64,000 nt of DNA from Sphingobacteriaceae bacterium (GCA_947458875.1 CANGZD010000002.1:90513-154512); one strand, 5' to 3'; positions 54,227 through 63,957 are shown, numbered from the stretch's first letter. A program made the numbers and translations. Notes: generated from the letters alone by a model not told the origin.

Positions 54227-55216
54227 ATGAAAGTTGCAGTGGTGGGTGCCACGGGGTTAGTAGGCACCATGATGTTGAAAGTGTTGGAGGAGCGTAATTT
54301 CCCGCTTACCGAATTGATTCCAGTGGCCTCAGCTAAGAGTGCCGGCAAAGAAATCCAATTCAAGGGTAAGAGTTATAAGGTGGTTACTGTGGAAGATGCC
54401 ATTGCAGCCAAACCTGATATCGCTTTATTCTCTGCCGGAGGGGGTACTTCATTGGAGCAGGCGCCTAAGTTTGCAGCCCTAGGTACTACCGTGATCGACA
54501 ATTCTTCTGCCTGGAGAATGGATCCGGACAAAAAACTGGTGGTGCCGGAAGTAAATGCTTCGGTATTGACCAAAACCGATAAGATCATTGCCAACCCCAA
54601 TTGTTCGACCATCCAGATGGTGGTGGCTTTAAAGCCATTGCACGAAAAATATAAAATCAAGCGGGTGGTAGTTTCCACCTATCAGTCGGTAACAGGAACT
54701 GGAGTTAAAGCGGTTGAACAGCTGATGAATGAGCGTAAGGGCATTCAGGGTGAGATGGCTTATCCCTACGTGATCGACCTGAACGTGATTCCTCAAATTG
54801 ATCTTTTCCAGGATAATGGTTACACCAAGGAGGAGATGAAAATGATCAAGGAAACCCAGAAGATCATGGGCGACGATTCGATCAAGGTTACTGCTACTAC
54901 CGTTCGTATTCCGGTAATGGGAGGTCACTCCGAATCTGTAAATATTGAATTTGAACAAGATTTCGACTTGGCAGAAGTTCGCCGTCTGCTCGAAAACCAG
55001 GAAGGTGTGCTAGTGGTAGATGATCCGGCCAACCTCAAATATCCGATGCCTAAAGATGCGCAGAACCGCGATGAGGTGTTCGTGGGCCGTATCCGCCGTG
55101 ATGAATCACAGCCGAATACCTTGAACATGTGGATCGTTTCAGATAACTTACGCAAAGGCGCCGCCACCAATGCGGTGCAGATTGCGGAATTCCTCTTAGC
55201 TAAAGACCTGATCTAA
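54227..55216 (+). CDS. asd: Aspartate-semialdehyde dehydrogenase
   Basis: 329 residues. NADP motif VVGATGLVGTMM, active-site C126 (IANPNCSTIQM), SAWRMDP and the VPVMGGHS-like IPVMGGHSESVNI segment. Makes aspartate semialdehyde for lysine/diaminopimelate, threonine and methionine. Stands alone, with a strong terminator behind. Confidence 0.95.
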   Translation: MKVAVVGATGLVGTMMLKVLEERNFPLTELIPVASAKSAGKEIQFKGKSYKVVTVEDAIAAKPDIALFSAGGGTSLEQAPKFAALGTTVIDNSSAWRMDPDKKLVVPEVNASVLTKTDKIIANPNCSTIQMVVALKPLHEKYKIKRVVVSTYQSVTGTGVKAVEQLMNERKGIQGEMAYPYVIDLNVIPQIDLFQDNGYTKEEMKMIKETQKIMGDDSIKVTATTVRIPVMGGHSESVNIEFEQDFDLAEVRRLLENQEGVLVVDDPANLKYPMPKDAQNRDEVFVGRIRRDESQPNTLNMWIVSDNLRKGAATNAVQIAEFLLAKDLI

Positions 55217-55221
55217 GATGT

Positions 55222-55274
55222 ATACCTTATAAAAAAGCCTCTCCGAATTTCGGGGAGGCTTTTTTATAAGGTAT
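55222..55274. terminator. Very long bidirectional terminator between asd and the S9 peptidase
   Basis: A near-perfect 24-base inverted repeat (55222-55245 with 55251-55274, one G-T pair) with loop AATTT. The inner GC core and six-base A and T runs act as a terminator in both directions; the outer ATACCTTAT/ATAAGGTAT arms are more than termination needs. Confidence 0.88.
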
Positions 55275-55282
55275 CTGTATGT

Positions 55283-57334
55283 TTATTTCAAATATGTAGC
55301 CAGCCATTCCTGCATTTGCTGGTAATGGAAACGGCTGTTTTCTGCGTTTAAGATCCAGTGGTTTTCATCCGGAAATACAATCAGCTTTACCGGAACTTTT
55401 AAACGCTGATGTATGGCATAATTTTCGAGTGAGTTGTTGATCGGCACCCGGTAATCGCGTTCGCCAATGGTGATCAACATGGGTGTTTTGAAATTAGCCG
55501 CAAATCGGATGGGATTTTGCTCAGTAAAAGTTTTGGTTTTCTCCCAAGGCAATCCGCCATTCATCACTTCGCGACCATAAATACCGTCGCTGGTACCCCA
55601 CTGTACTTCTGAGTTCACCAGACCGGCATGATTGATGATGCATTTGTAATGCGAAGTGGTACCCTGCATCCAGCTGGCTAGGTGACCGCCATAGCTGGCA
55701 CCACCCACCGCCTGCCGGCTGCTATCAATAAAACTCCATTTATTGATCGCAAAAGCAGCAGCTTCATTGATTTCATCGGCTGGTCCTTTAAATGGATCGT
55801 ACTGGATATCCTGGGCAAATTTTTCACCGAAGCCGGTAGAGCCGGTATAATTGGTCAACACCAAAACGTAACCCGGTTTGGCCAGCAAGTGATAGTTCCA
55901 GCGGTAACCCCAGTTGTCTTTGTAGGCACTGGCCGGACCGCCATGCATCACTACAAATAATGGGTATTTTTTATTGGGATCGAATCCGGCAGGGCGAACT
56001 ATAATGTTGTGGATTTGCTTGCCTCTACTGCTGGTAAACCAGAATTCTTCAATTTCAGGCATATCCAAAGCAGCAAGTGCTGCTTTGTTAAATGTACTGA
56101 TGGCTTTACTTTCTCCACTATTGGCATCTACTCGTACTACTTCGGATGGCATGTTGGCGTCGTCGTAGTTCGCTACAATCACCTTGCCATCATCAGAAAC
56201 CGAAACAGCATTGAAACAGCCCTTTTTGCCCTTGGTTAATAAGCTCAATTGTTTTTTAGCCAGGTTATACTGATAGATTTTATCATGCCCCTGATCTTCC
56301 ACACTCATAAAAATGCTTTGATTTTTTACCGTGTAGCTGTTCACCGGACGATCGAGTTCGGGAGCGATATAAGTCTTATTTTTGAGGGAAGGCCAGTCAA
56401 AACGAGCCAGTTTTCCTAAATCGTATACTTTGTAATTGCCAAAGGCGCTTTCGGTAGCAAATAAAGTTTTGCCATCCGGGCTAAAGTTGGGCGCATAAAA
56501 TCCTGCTTTCTCGCTTTCCAGGATTAGTTCCGCATCCTGTCCGCCCAATCCTAACTGATACAGTTTATATATCGCTTCCTGCGATGCTTGTACCTGTCCA
56601 TCCAGCGTAGCTGAAAAAACAATGCCACGGCTATCTGGTGTCCAGCTATAACCACCCAGTCGGAAACCTGGGTCGTTGATGATGCTCATTTTGCTGAAAA
56701 CATTCGTAGCCGAAGTGCTGTCTAGATTTTGAACATAGAGGTGTGTCTGTTTTTCATCACGCCAGCGATCAAAATCCCGGATAGGGAAGCCAGTATACAC
56801 CCGGGCTTTATACTTGATTTTCTTCTTTTCGTCGGCTATTTTCTTGCTCAGAGCCTCGGTAAAAGCACCCGGAAATACGCTGCTACTGAACATGATGGCT
56901 TTCCCATCAGGACTCCAATTTGGAGCCCCCGCACCGGTAGAAATATTTGTAAAGCGCTGTGCTTCACCCCCGTTTTTAATATTCAACAAGTAAATCTGAC
57001 TACTTTCTTCGCCATCTCTGCGGGCCGCAAAAGCCAGGGTTTTACTGTCTGGACTCCATTGGTAGCCCGATTCGCCTGCTTTTCCCGAAGTGATTTTTCG
57101 TGGAGCAATGCTGCCGTCGGCTGGGGCGATCCACAAATCGTTTACTACTTCTTTTTCATCATAACTGGGTTCCTGCACACTAAAAACTACCCATTTCCCA
57201 TCCGGGCTAAGCTCTGGTGTACCTACTCTTTTCATCATCCACATACTTTCGTGGCTGATGGCTTTTTTATCCTGTGCCAGTGCAAAGTTCAAGCTGAACA
57301 TAGCCAGGAAGACATAAATCATTAATCGTTTCAT
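55283..57334 (-). CDS. S9 family prolyl oligopeptidase-like peptidase
   Basis: 683 residues with signal peptide MKRLMIYVFLAMFSLNFALAQ. WD40-like beta-propeller repeats (several WSPDG/FSPDGK units, 40-400), then an alpha/beta hydrolase with S547 (GGASYGGH), D627 (GERDYRVP) and H659 (DENHW). It cleaves short peptides, probably after acylated or dipeptidyl N-termini, in the periplasm. Divergent from dacB. Confidence 0.93.
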   Translation of the reverse strand: MKRLMIYVFLAMFSLNFALAQDKKAISHESMWMMKRVGTPELSPDGKWVVFSVQEPSYDEKEVVNDLWIAPADGSIAPRKITSGKAGESGYQWSPDSKTLAFAARRDGEESSQIYLLNIKNGGEAQRFTNISTGAGAPNWSPDGKAIMFSSSVFPGAFTEALSKKIADEKKKIKYKARVYTGFPIRDFDRWRDEKQTHLYVQNLDSTSATNVFSKMSIINDPGFRLGGYSWTPDSRGIVFSATLDGQVQASQEAIYKLYQLGLGGQDAELILESEKAGFYAPNFSPDGKTLFATESAFGNYKVYDLGKLARFDWPSLKNKTYIAPELDRPVNSYTVKNQSIFMSVEDQGHDKIYQYNLAKKQLSLLTKGKKGCFNAVSVSDDGKVIVANYDDANMPSEVVRVDANSGESKAISTFNKAALAALDMPEIEEFWFTSSRGKQIHNIIVRPAGFDPNKKYPLFVVMHGGPASAYKDNWGYRWNYHLLAKPGYVLVLTNYTGSTGFGEKFAQDIQYDPFKGPADEINEAAAFAINKWSFIDSSRQAVGGASYGGHLASWMQGTTSHYKCIINHAGLVNSEVQWGTSDGIYGREVMNGGLPWEKTKTFTEQNPIRFAANFKTPMLITIGERDYRVPINNSLENYAIHQRLKVPVKLIVFPDENHWILNAENSRFHYQQMQEWLATYLK

Positions 57335-57421
57335 AATTAGTTCAATTGCATTTAGGATGTTTAAATATATCGATTCGCACGGTAAGAGATCCTCTGTATC
57401 TAAATTTTTATAATTTTAAGC

Positions 57422-58837
57422 ATGCGATACCTAACCACCCTGCTGTTTTTGTTCTCCTTTTATCTGCTTAAAGGCCAAACTTCTTTCAGTCAAAAAATTA
57501 AACAGGCTTATGAGCAATTGGAGGCCGATCCGCAAATGGCTTTTGCTTCGGCTTCTTTAACCGTGCTCAATGCAGATAATGGTGAAGTGCTTTTTTCTAA
57601 AAATGGGAATATGGGTTTGGCACCGGCTTCCAGTCTTAAAACTATTACTGCTGCTACTGCATTTTATTTATTGGGATCCGATTTTACTTATGAGACCAAT
57701 TTAGCGCATACTGGTACCATCAGCCCTTCAGGAATTTTAGATGGTGATGTGTACATTTTAGGAGGTGGAGACCCCAGTTTAGGTAGCTGGCGTTTCGACC
57801 AAACAAAAACAGAAGTAGTATTAGGAGCCTGGCTTAATGCTATTAAAAATGCAGGCATCAAACAAATAAAGGGTCAAATTATTGCCGATGACCATTTATT
57901 TGGTACCCAGATTATTCCCGATGGCTGGATCTGGCAGGATGTAGGTAATTATTACGGCGGCGGGGCTTCTTCGCTCAGCTGGAGAGAGAACCAATTTGAT
58001 GTTTACATACGTCCGGGAAACAAGGTGGGCGACCCCGTCACACTGAAGAGCATAATTCCCGTTATGCCTTATATGCAGTTTGTAAATGAGGTGCTCACCG
58101 GTAAAGCAGGCACCGGCGATCAGGTTTATGCCTACATGGCCCCAAATTCTAATTTGATTTATTTGCGTGGTACTTACGCCATTGATTTAAGTAAACCAGT
58201 TTCGCCCGCCATTCCCGATCCGGCTTTAGACCTTTCCTGCCGATTGGCAGATACACTAAAAATTGCCGGTATACCGGTTTCAAAAGAAACTAGCAGCTGG
58301 CGTAAGCTTCAGTCTGAAAATATATCACTTAATCCGAATTATCGACTTATTCATACCACCCGCTCTCCCAGCTTGAGCAATTTAATTTACTGGTTCAATA
58401 GGAAGAGTATCAATCTATACGGCGAAAATTTCCTCAAGACCTTTGCATGGAAGAAGGGCAAGCCGACACATACCGCTGATGCTGTGTCAATTGTAAAAGA
58501 TTTCTGGCAAGAAAAATTGAATATCGATCCTCGTTCACTGAATATTTATGATGGCAGCGGACTTTCTCCTGCCAACCGTGTGACCACTCAATCCATGGCA
58601 CGGATACTACAATTTGTTAAAAAAGAACCTTGGTATGCTCCATTTTACGAGAGTCTGCCTCTGTACAATCAAATGAAAATGAAAAGCGGCAGCATTGCTG
58701 ATGTTTTGGCATATGCAGGTTACCACACCAATGCAGCTGGTCAGAATTTGGTCTTCTCGTTTATGATAAATAATTACAACGGGAGTACAGCAGCTATCCG
58801 GCAAAAGATGTTCAGAGTTTTGGACGAATTGAAATAA
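57422..58837 (+). CDS. dacB: D-alanyl-D-alanine carboxypeptidase/endopeptidase (PBP4)
   Basis: 471 residues with a signal peptide. Penicillin-binding motifs S70-x-x-K73 (PASSLKT), SLSN (near 320) and KSG (MKMKSGS, near 420) in order; length fits PBP4 with its inserted domain. Trims peptidoglycan cross-links. Its stop abuts the convergent permease stop with no space. Confidence 0.92.
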   Translation: MRYLTTLLFLFSFYLLKGQTSFSQKIKQAYEQLEADPQMAFASASLTVLNADNGEVLFSKNGNMGLAPASSLKTITAATAFYLLGSDFTYETNLAHTGTISPSGILDGDVYILGGGDPSLGSWRFDQTKTEVVLGAWLNAIKNAGIKQIKGQIIADDHLFGTQIIPDGWIWQDVGNYYGGGASSLSWRENQFDVYIRPGNKVGDPVTLKSIIPVMPYMQFVNEVLTGKAGTGDQVYAYMAPNSNLIYLRGTYAIDLSKPVSPAIPDPALDLSCRLADTLKIAGIPVSKETSSWRKLQSENISLNPNYRLIHTTRSPSLSNLIYWFNRKSINLYGENFLKTFAWKKGKPTHTADAVSIVKDFWQEKLNIDPRSLNIYDGSGLSPANRVTTQSMARILQFVKKEPWYAPFYESLPLYNQMKMKSGSIADVLAYAGYHTNAAGQNLVFSFMINNYNGSTAAIRQKMFRVLDELK

Positions 58838-60070
58838 TTACTCGTATCGCAGGGCTTCAACCGGGTCTAATTTAGAGGCTTTTGAGGCTGGATAAAAACC
58901 GGAAACCACCCCAACGCCTACACAGATGATGATTCCCAAGGTCATCCATAACCATGGGATGATGAAGCTTCCGCCCAAAGCAATGGCTACCAGGTTGCCA
59001 ATTAAAATCCCAAGGATGATCCCGCTGAGTCCGCCCAATAAACAGATTACAATGGCTTCCATCAAGAATTGACGTCGAATGACTTCGGGGGTGGCACCTA
59101 TTGCTTTTCTGATTCCAATTTCGCGGGTACGCTCCGTTACCGAAACCAGCATGATATTCATTAAGCCAATGGAAGCGCCCACTAAAGTGATGAAGCCGAT
59201 TACAATGGCAGCCAAGGTTACGTATTTAATATTTTCGAGCAGGGTTTGTGCAATGGCATCACTCTTGGTCACCTCAAAATTATTTTCATCCTGAACCCTT
59301 AGTTTTCTTACATTTCTGAATACACCGGTGGCTTCACCTACCGCTGCTTCCATTTTTCCAGGATCATTTACCATCACAGAAATGGTGTAGGAGGGATTGC
59401 TCAGGGTCATGATTTGTTTGGCCCTTAAGAGTGGGATTACACAGACTTTATCACCACCAAAACCGACACTGGAACCTTTTTCAGCAAAAACTCCAATCAC
59501 TCTGAACTTATTGTTTCCAACAGTGATGATGCGATTAATAGGGTCGCTGTTTTTGAAAAGTTTAGTTTTTAATTCGTGCCCAATAATGGTGACCGAATTG
59601 CCATAGTCCAATTCACCTTGGGAAAAATTACGACCAGCCGCCAGTTTATAACCTCCGGTAAACAAATAACTGTCATCCGCTCCCAAAACGGAAATATTAG
59701 GATTGGTTTTTTCGTTGCCGTATTTAGCCGTACCTGCAAACGAGGCAAAGGTGTTTACGGAGATGATTGCCGGAAAATCGAAGCGATTTTTAAAAGCAAC
59801 GGCTTCCTGATAGCTGATGGGCTTGAATCTTTTTGGTCGGGTGCCACCTCCACCGATTCTGATGCCAATTCCGCGATTTCTGATGGTGAAGGAGTTGGAG
59901 CCCATACTGGAGAAGGTGTTGTTGAGCGAGCTTTTGATCGCATCGATGGAAGTTAGAATTCCAACCAATGCCATCAGACCAAAGGCAATGATGAGCGCAG
60001 TTAAAAATGTACGCAGCTTATTGCTTTTTACCGATTGCATGGCAACCTTTACGTTCTCCGAATAGTTCAT
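58838..60070 (-). CDS. MacB-like ABC transporter permease (FtsX domain)
   Basis: 410 residues: one N-terminal transmembrane helix, a periplasmic MacB-PCD domain (about 50-240) and three C-terminal helices with the VTERTREIGIRKAIGAT motif. No ATPase gene is adjacent, so it must use one encoded elsewhere. The Gly/Arg-rich GIGIRIGGGGTRPKRFK loop (about 68-84) is unusual. Likely lipoprotein or mechanotransmission-type export. Confidence 0.88.
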   Translation of the reverse strand: MNYSENVKVAMQSVKSNKLRTFLTALIIAFGLMALVGILTSIDAIKSSLNNTFSSMGSNSFTIRNRGIGIRIGGGGTRPKRFKPISYQEAVAFKNRFDFPAIISVNTFASFAGTAKYGNEKTNPNISVLGADDSYLFTGGYKLAAGRNFSQGELDYGNSVTIIGHELKTKLFKNSDPINRIITVGNNKFRVIGVFAEKGSSVGFGGDKVCVIPLLRAKQIMTLSNPSYTISVMVNDPGKMEAAVGEATGVFRNVRKLRVQDENNFEVTKSDAIAQTLLENIKYVTLAAIVIGFITLVGASIGLMNIMLVSVTERTREIGIRKAIGATPEVIRRQFLMEAIVICLLGGLSGIILGILIGNLVAIALGGSFIIPWLWMTLGIIICVGVGVVSGFYPASKASKLDPVEALRYE

Positions 60071-60084
60071 TATGTATGGCTATA

Positions 60085-60115
60085 AATAAAAAATCCCGCT
60101 TATTTGACAGCGGGA
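60085..60115 (-). terminator. Intrinsic terminator after the IscA-type gene
   Basis: TCCCGCT/AGCGGGA stem with an eight-base loop; the A-rich run at 60085-60093 is a T-run on the minus strand. It separates the IscA-type gene from the permease gene. Confidence 0.75.
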
Positions 60116-60142
60116 CTATAGGAAATGTTACACTCAGAGAGA

Positions 60143-60493
60143 TTATACTGAAAAAGAGGTACCGCAACCGCAGGTGCTGCTGGCGTTCGGATTATTAAAA
60201 GTGAAGCCTCTGGCATTTAAACCATGCTGAAAATCAATCTCCATCCCGGCTAAATACAAGCCATGGGCCTTATTCATAAAAATACGGATACCGTCCAGCT
60301 CATATTCTTGGTCGCCGTCTTTTTTCTGGTCGAAGCCTAAAATATAGTTCATCCCAGCACAACCGCCACCTTCTACACCAACTCTCAGCGCAAAATCCGG
60401 GCCGATCTCTTGTTGTTCGATCAGCTTCTTGATTTCTATTTTGGCACCCTCGGTAAAACTAACCGGAGCCTGGTTGATTATTGTAGTACTCAT
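60143..60493 (-). CDS. HesB/IscA-family iron-sulfur cluster assembly protein
   Basis: 116 residues with the three family cysteines C45 (EGGGCAGMNY), C108 and C110 (STCGCGTSF). A-type carrier that delivers Fe-S clusters. Single gene with its own promoter (60513) and terminator (60085). Confidence 0.93.
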   Translation of the reverse strand: MSTTIINQAPVSFTEGAKIEIKKLIEQQEIGPDFALRVGVEGGGCAGMNYILGFDQKKDGDQEYELDGIRIFMNKAHGLYLAGMEIDFQHGLNARGFTFNNPNASSTCGCGTSFSV

Positions 60494-60512
60494 ACTTAAC
60501 AGGTTTAAAGTA

Positions 60513-60520
60513 CAAATATA
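60513..60520 (-). promoter_or_regulatory. Promoter -7 element of the IscA-type gene
   Basis: The minus strand reads TATATTTG, matching TAnnTTTG, 20 bases before the ATG at 60493. No well-spaced TTTG was found upstream. Confidence 0.45.
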
Positions 60521-60641
60521 AGCTTATTCGTTGGTCTGCCTGTTCGGAAAGTTCCTTTTTACGCTAAGTCAACAAAGTAAATTAGCAATGGATGTGTATT
60601 TATTTTCTCTAAAAACCCGATATTGGGAATCATTTTAAAAA

Positions 60642-62189
60642 ATGGCTGAGAAAAAATTTACCACCACATCGGGTATAGAAATTAAAGAAGTTTATTCCGA
60701 ACCTCGTCTAATTACCGAACGCCCTGGCGAATTCCCTTTTACCAGAGGTATTCAAAAGGATATGTACCGCGGTAAAACCTGGACCATGCGTCAATACGCT
60801 GGTTTTTCTACTGCCGAAGAATCTAATAAACGCTATCATTATTTGTTAGGTCAGGGTACCATGGGCTTATCGGTTGCATTCGATTTGCCTACACAAATCG
60901 GCTACGATTCAGACCATCCGATGGCCGATGGGGAAGTAGGTAAGGTAGGTGTGGCCATCGATTCATTAAGAGACATGGAGATTTTATTTGATGGAATTGA
61001 GCTGGAAAAAATCACCACCTCCATGACCATCAATGCCACTGCAGCTATTTTACTTTCCATGTATATCGCGGTAGCCAAAAAACAGGGAGCTGATATTCAG
61101 CAGATTTCTGGTACCATACAGAACGATATCTTAAAAGAGTATGCCGCCCGGGGCACTTATATTTATCCACCCAAGCCTTCCATGCGTCTGGTTACAGATG
61201 TTTTCGAATATTGTAGCCAGCAGGTTCCTAAGTGGAATACCATTTCTATTTCAGGATATCACATTCGGGAGGCGGGCTCTACTGCTGTTCAGGAATTGGC
61301 CTTTACTTTGGCCAATGGAAAGGCTTATTTAAAAGCTGCCATAGACAAAGGTTTAGAGATCAATGTTTTCGCAAAGCGATTGTCTTTCTTCTTTAATTGC
61401 CACAATAATTTTTTTGAAGAAATTGCCAAATTCAGGGCTGCCCGCCGCATGTGGGCAAAAATGACTCAAGAGCTGGGTGCCAGTGATCCCTCCGCACAAA
61501 AATTGCGCTTTCATACCCAAACTGGAGGCTCAACTTTAACTGCACAACAACCTTTAAACAATATTGTAAGGGTGGGTAATCAGGCATTGGCTGCAGTATT
61601 GGGCGGGACCCAATCGTTGCATACCAACGGTTACGATGAGGCACTTTCCTTACCAACCGAGGCTGCGGCTAAAATTGCATTACGAACGCAGCAGATCATT
61701 GCTTTTGAGAGTGGTGTGACCGATACGGTAGACCCCCTGGCCGGTTCTTATTTTGTGGAGCACTTAACCGACGAAATAGAAGCTGCCGCATGGAAATACA
61801 TTGAAACCATCGATGCCATGGGGGGTGCTGTTAATGCCATCGAATCTGGGTACATGCAGCAGGAAATTGGTAATGCCGCCTACGAATACCAGCAAGATTT
61901 GGAAGAAGGGAATCGAATTTTAGTGGGTGTCAATAAATTCACAGAAAATGATGGTGTACATGCAGAAGTATTTCGAGTGGATGATTCAATACGAAAGGTG
62001 CAAACTGATAAGCTGAACAAACTTAAGGCAGAACGTGATTCGATTGCAGTTGAAAAAGCCCTGGCCGAATTAGCTAAAGTGGCTGCTGGCAACGAAAATC
62101 TGATGCCTCATATTTTAACAGCCGTGGAAGTTTACGCCACCCTCGGCGAAATTGCTGATACTTTACGCAAAGAATTCGGGGAATATTAA
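60642..62189 (+). CDS. Methylmalonyl-CoA mutase, catalytic subunit (split large chain)
   Basis: 515 residues: the TIM-barrel part only, with no B12 domain. Residues matching the substrate site of methylmalonyl-CoA mutase are kept: Y52 ([13 protein letters not shown]), Q160 (GTIQND), R170 ([10 protein letters not shown]) and H207 (SGYHIREAG). In isobutyryl-CoA mutase the Tyr and Arg are Phe and Gln, so methylmalonyl-CoA is favoured. The cobalamin subunit is at 20787-21194. It interconverts methylmalonyl-CoA and succinyl-CoA. The lipoprotein gene follows after one base. Confidence 0.92.
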   Translation: MAEKKFTTTSGIEIKEVYSEPRLITERPGEFPFTRGIQKDMYRGKTWTMRQYAGFSTAEESNKRYHYLLGQGTMGLSVAFDLPTQIGYDSDHPMADGEVGKVGVAIDSLRDMEILFDGIELEKITTSMTINATAAILLSMYIAVAKKQGADIQQISGTIQNDILKEYAARGTYIYPPKPSMRLVTDVFEYCSQQVPKWNTISISGYHIREAGSTAVQELAFTLANGKAYLKAAIDKGLEINVFAKRLSFFFNCHNNFFEEIAKFRAARRMWAKMTQELGASDPSAQKLRFHTQTGGSTLTAQQPLNNIVRVGNQALAAVLGGTQSLHTNGYDEALSLPTEAAAKIALRTQQIIAFESGVTDTVDPLAGSYFVEHLTDEIEAAAWKYIETIDAMGGAVNAIESGYMQQEIGNAAYEYQQDLEEGNRILVGVNKFTENDGVHAEVFRVDDSIRKVQTDKLNKLKAERDSIAVEKALAELAKVAAGNENLMPHILTAVEVYATLGEIADTLRKEFGEY

Positions 62190-62190
62190 G

Positions 62191-62934
62191 ATGAAATACA
62201 CTAGAGACCTCTTTTTAATTGCTGCAGTACTTTCGTTATTGGTCGCTTGCAGCCCAAAACTACAACTGAGCAATTCGATTAAAAAACAATACGCCATCTC
62301 TAAAGATCTTCCTGCAGACTCGGCTTTGTTGGCTTTTTATAAGCCTTACAAGCAACGTTTAGATTCGAACATGAATGATATCGTTGCTGTAGCTGAGACC
62401 GAAATTACTCGTGCTAAACCAGAAGGCCGATTGAACAATTTAATGGCAGATGCCATGGCTGAGATTGCCCGTCAAAATGGAATCAAATTTGACATGACTT
62501 ATACCAATTATGGGGGATTGAGACTGGCGCTTCCGCAAGGTAAAATCCCACTATATAAAATCTATGAGCTCATGCCGTTCGAAAACCGTTTGGTAGCGGT
62601 CACTTTCAATGGAAACGACATGCAGCTTTTCCTCGATTACATAGCCCAAATGGGGGGTGATCCGGTATCAGGAATTCGTTTCAAAATCAAGGATAAAAAA
62701 GCCGTCAATATTCTCATCAACGGACAAGAATTTAATAATCAAAAGGAATACGTTGTATTAACTTCTGATTATATGGCCAATCAGGGAGACGGCGGCTACA
62801 TTTTTGCCAAAGCCTATAACCGCAAAGAATTTGACATCAAATTACGAGATACCATTCTGGAATATTTGAAACAACAAAACAAAGCAGGTAAAACCATAAA
62901 TCCGCAGCTCGATGGAAGAATTACACTGGACTAG
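62191..62934 (+). CDS. Lipoprotein with 5'-nucleotidase C-terminal domain (split UshA, C half)
   Basis: 247 residues from ATG 62191, one base after the mutase stop. Lipobox LLVAC with C20. The rest is the substrate-binding C-terminal domain of UshA-type 5'-nucleotidases (NLMADAMAEIARQ, TNYGGLRLALPQG, LMPFENRLVAVTF, YMANQGDGGYIF). It lacks the metal site, which is in the next gene. Overlaps that gene by 23 bases, so both are made together. Confidence 0.9.
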   Translation: MKYTRDLFLIAAVLSLLVACSPKLQLSNSIKKQYAISKDLPADSALLAFYKPYKQRLDSNMNDIVAVAETEITRAKPEGRLNNLMADAMAEIARQNGIKFDMTYTNYGGLRLALPQGKIPLYKIYELMPFENRLVAVTFNGNDMQLFLDYIAQMGGDPVSGIRFKIKDKKAVNILINGQEFNNQKEYVVLTSDYMANQGDGGYIFAKAYNRKEFDIKLRDTILEYLKQQNKAGKTINPQLDGRITLD

Positions 62935-63859
62935 AAGAAGCTTTTTAAAAAACACCATCGCCGGGAGTGCTTTGTTGGCCTTAGGCATCAAACCAGATTC
63001 GGTATACGCTAAAGATGAATTGGTCAAACTAACCATTCTGCATACCAATGATGTGCACAGTCGTATTGATCCTTTTCCTATGGATGGATCGAAATATCAG
63101 GGAAGGGGCGGGGTAGCACCCAGAGCCGCACTCATCAACCGGATTCGTGCCGAAGAAGATCATGTCTTGTTGTTTGATGCAGGTGATATTTTTCAGGGAA
63201 CTCCTTATTTCAATTTATATGGTGGAGAGCTGGAATTGAAAATGATGAGCATGATGGGTTACGATGCCGGAATTATGGGAAATCACGATTTTGACAATGG
63301 AGTGGAGGGCTTTTACAAGCAACTGCCTCATGCCAATTTCCCAATACTGAATGCCAATTATGATCTGTCCGACACTTTGTTACACGATAAAACCAGGCCG
63401 TATAAAATTTTTAAAAAAGATGGGCTCAAAATTGGGGTCTTTGGTTTAGGGATTGAATTGGAAGGTTTAGTGAATAAGGTGCAGTATGGAAATACTCGTT
63501 ATCTCGATCCCTTAGCTAAAGCTTTAAAAATTGAAGCTGAACTGAAGAATGAACACCGTTGTGATTTGATCATTTGTCTTTCACATATGGGTTTCGATTA
63601 CCGGGATGATAAAGTCTCGGATAAAGTGATTGCCCGCAATACACACCACATCGATTTAATAATTGGGGGTCATACGCACACATTCTTAGACGAACCTTTT
63701 GTCGTTAAAAATTTAAGCAGCAAAGAAACTTTGATCAATCAGGTGGGTTTTGCCGGCATCAACCTGGGTAGAATCGACTTTATTTTCCAAAGAAAACAAG
63801 GAAAAAAAATAAGCTATTTAGCTAATTTGCAAGCAGTTAACAATAATTTTGAAATTTAG
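62912..63859 (+). CDS. Tat-exported metallophosphatase (split UshA 5'-nucleotidase, N half)
   Basis: 315 residues. A twin-arginine signal (T7-R-R-S-F-L-K13, followed by a hydrophobic stretch) precedes a calcineurin-like metal site: D47 and H49 (HTNDVHS), D92 (DAGDIFQG), N124-H125 (GNHDFD) and the later GGHTHT. This is the catalytic half of a 5'-nucleotidase; its substrate-binding half is the lipoprotein before it. Tat export suggests folding with metals in the cytoplasm. Confidence 0.92.
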   Translation: MEELHWTRRSFLKNTIAGSALLALGIKPDSVYAKDELVKLTILHTNDVHSRIDPFPMDGSKYQGRGGVAPRAALINRIRAEEDHVLLFDAGDIFQGTPYFNLYGGELELKMMSMMGYDAGIMGNHDFDNGVEGFYKQLPHANFPILNANYDLSDTLLHDKTRPYKIFKKDGLKIGVFGLGIELEGLVNKVQYGNTRYLDPLAKALKIEAELKNEHRCDLIICLSHMGFDYRDDKVSDKVIARNTHHIDLIIGGHTHTFLDEPFVVKNLSSKETLINQVGFAGINLGRIDFIFQRKQGKKISYLANLQAVNNNFEI

Positions 63860-63957
63860 TTTTATATCTAAAATATTTTTAGAATATTCGAGGTTCCAAT
63901 GGGCCACTACCTCCCTTTGTTTTTAATGCTTGTAACTCAATAGATTAAGATACGTAT
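63860..63957. other. AT-rich spacer upstream of dnaA
   Basis: Holds a seven-base-pair dyad TCTAAAA/TTTTAGA (63867-63883) in AT-rich DNA and no T-run terminator. I see no TTATCCACA-like DnaA box and no clear TAnnTTTG promoter element. Confidence 0.4.

Noticed and set aside
56729..57325. 198-codon open frame on the plus strand
   Set aside because: Antisense to the S9 peptidase signal and propeller region; no recognisable protein features.
60642..62189. Truncated or degraded methylmalonyl-CoA mutase lacking its B12 domain
   Set aside because: The catalytic barrel is complete and the missing domain exists as its own gene at 20787-21194, so this is a split enzyme and not a pseudogene.
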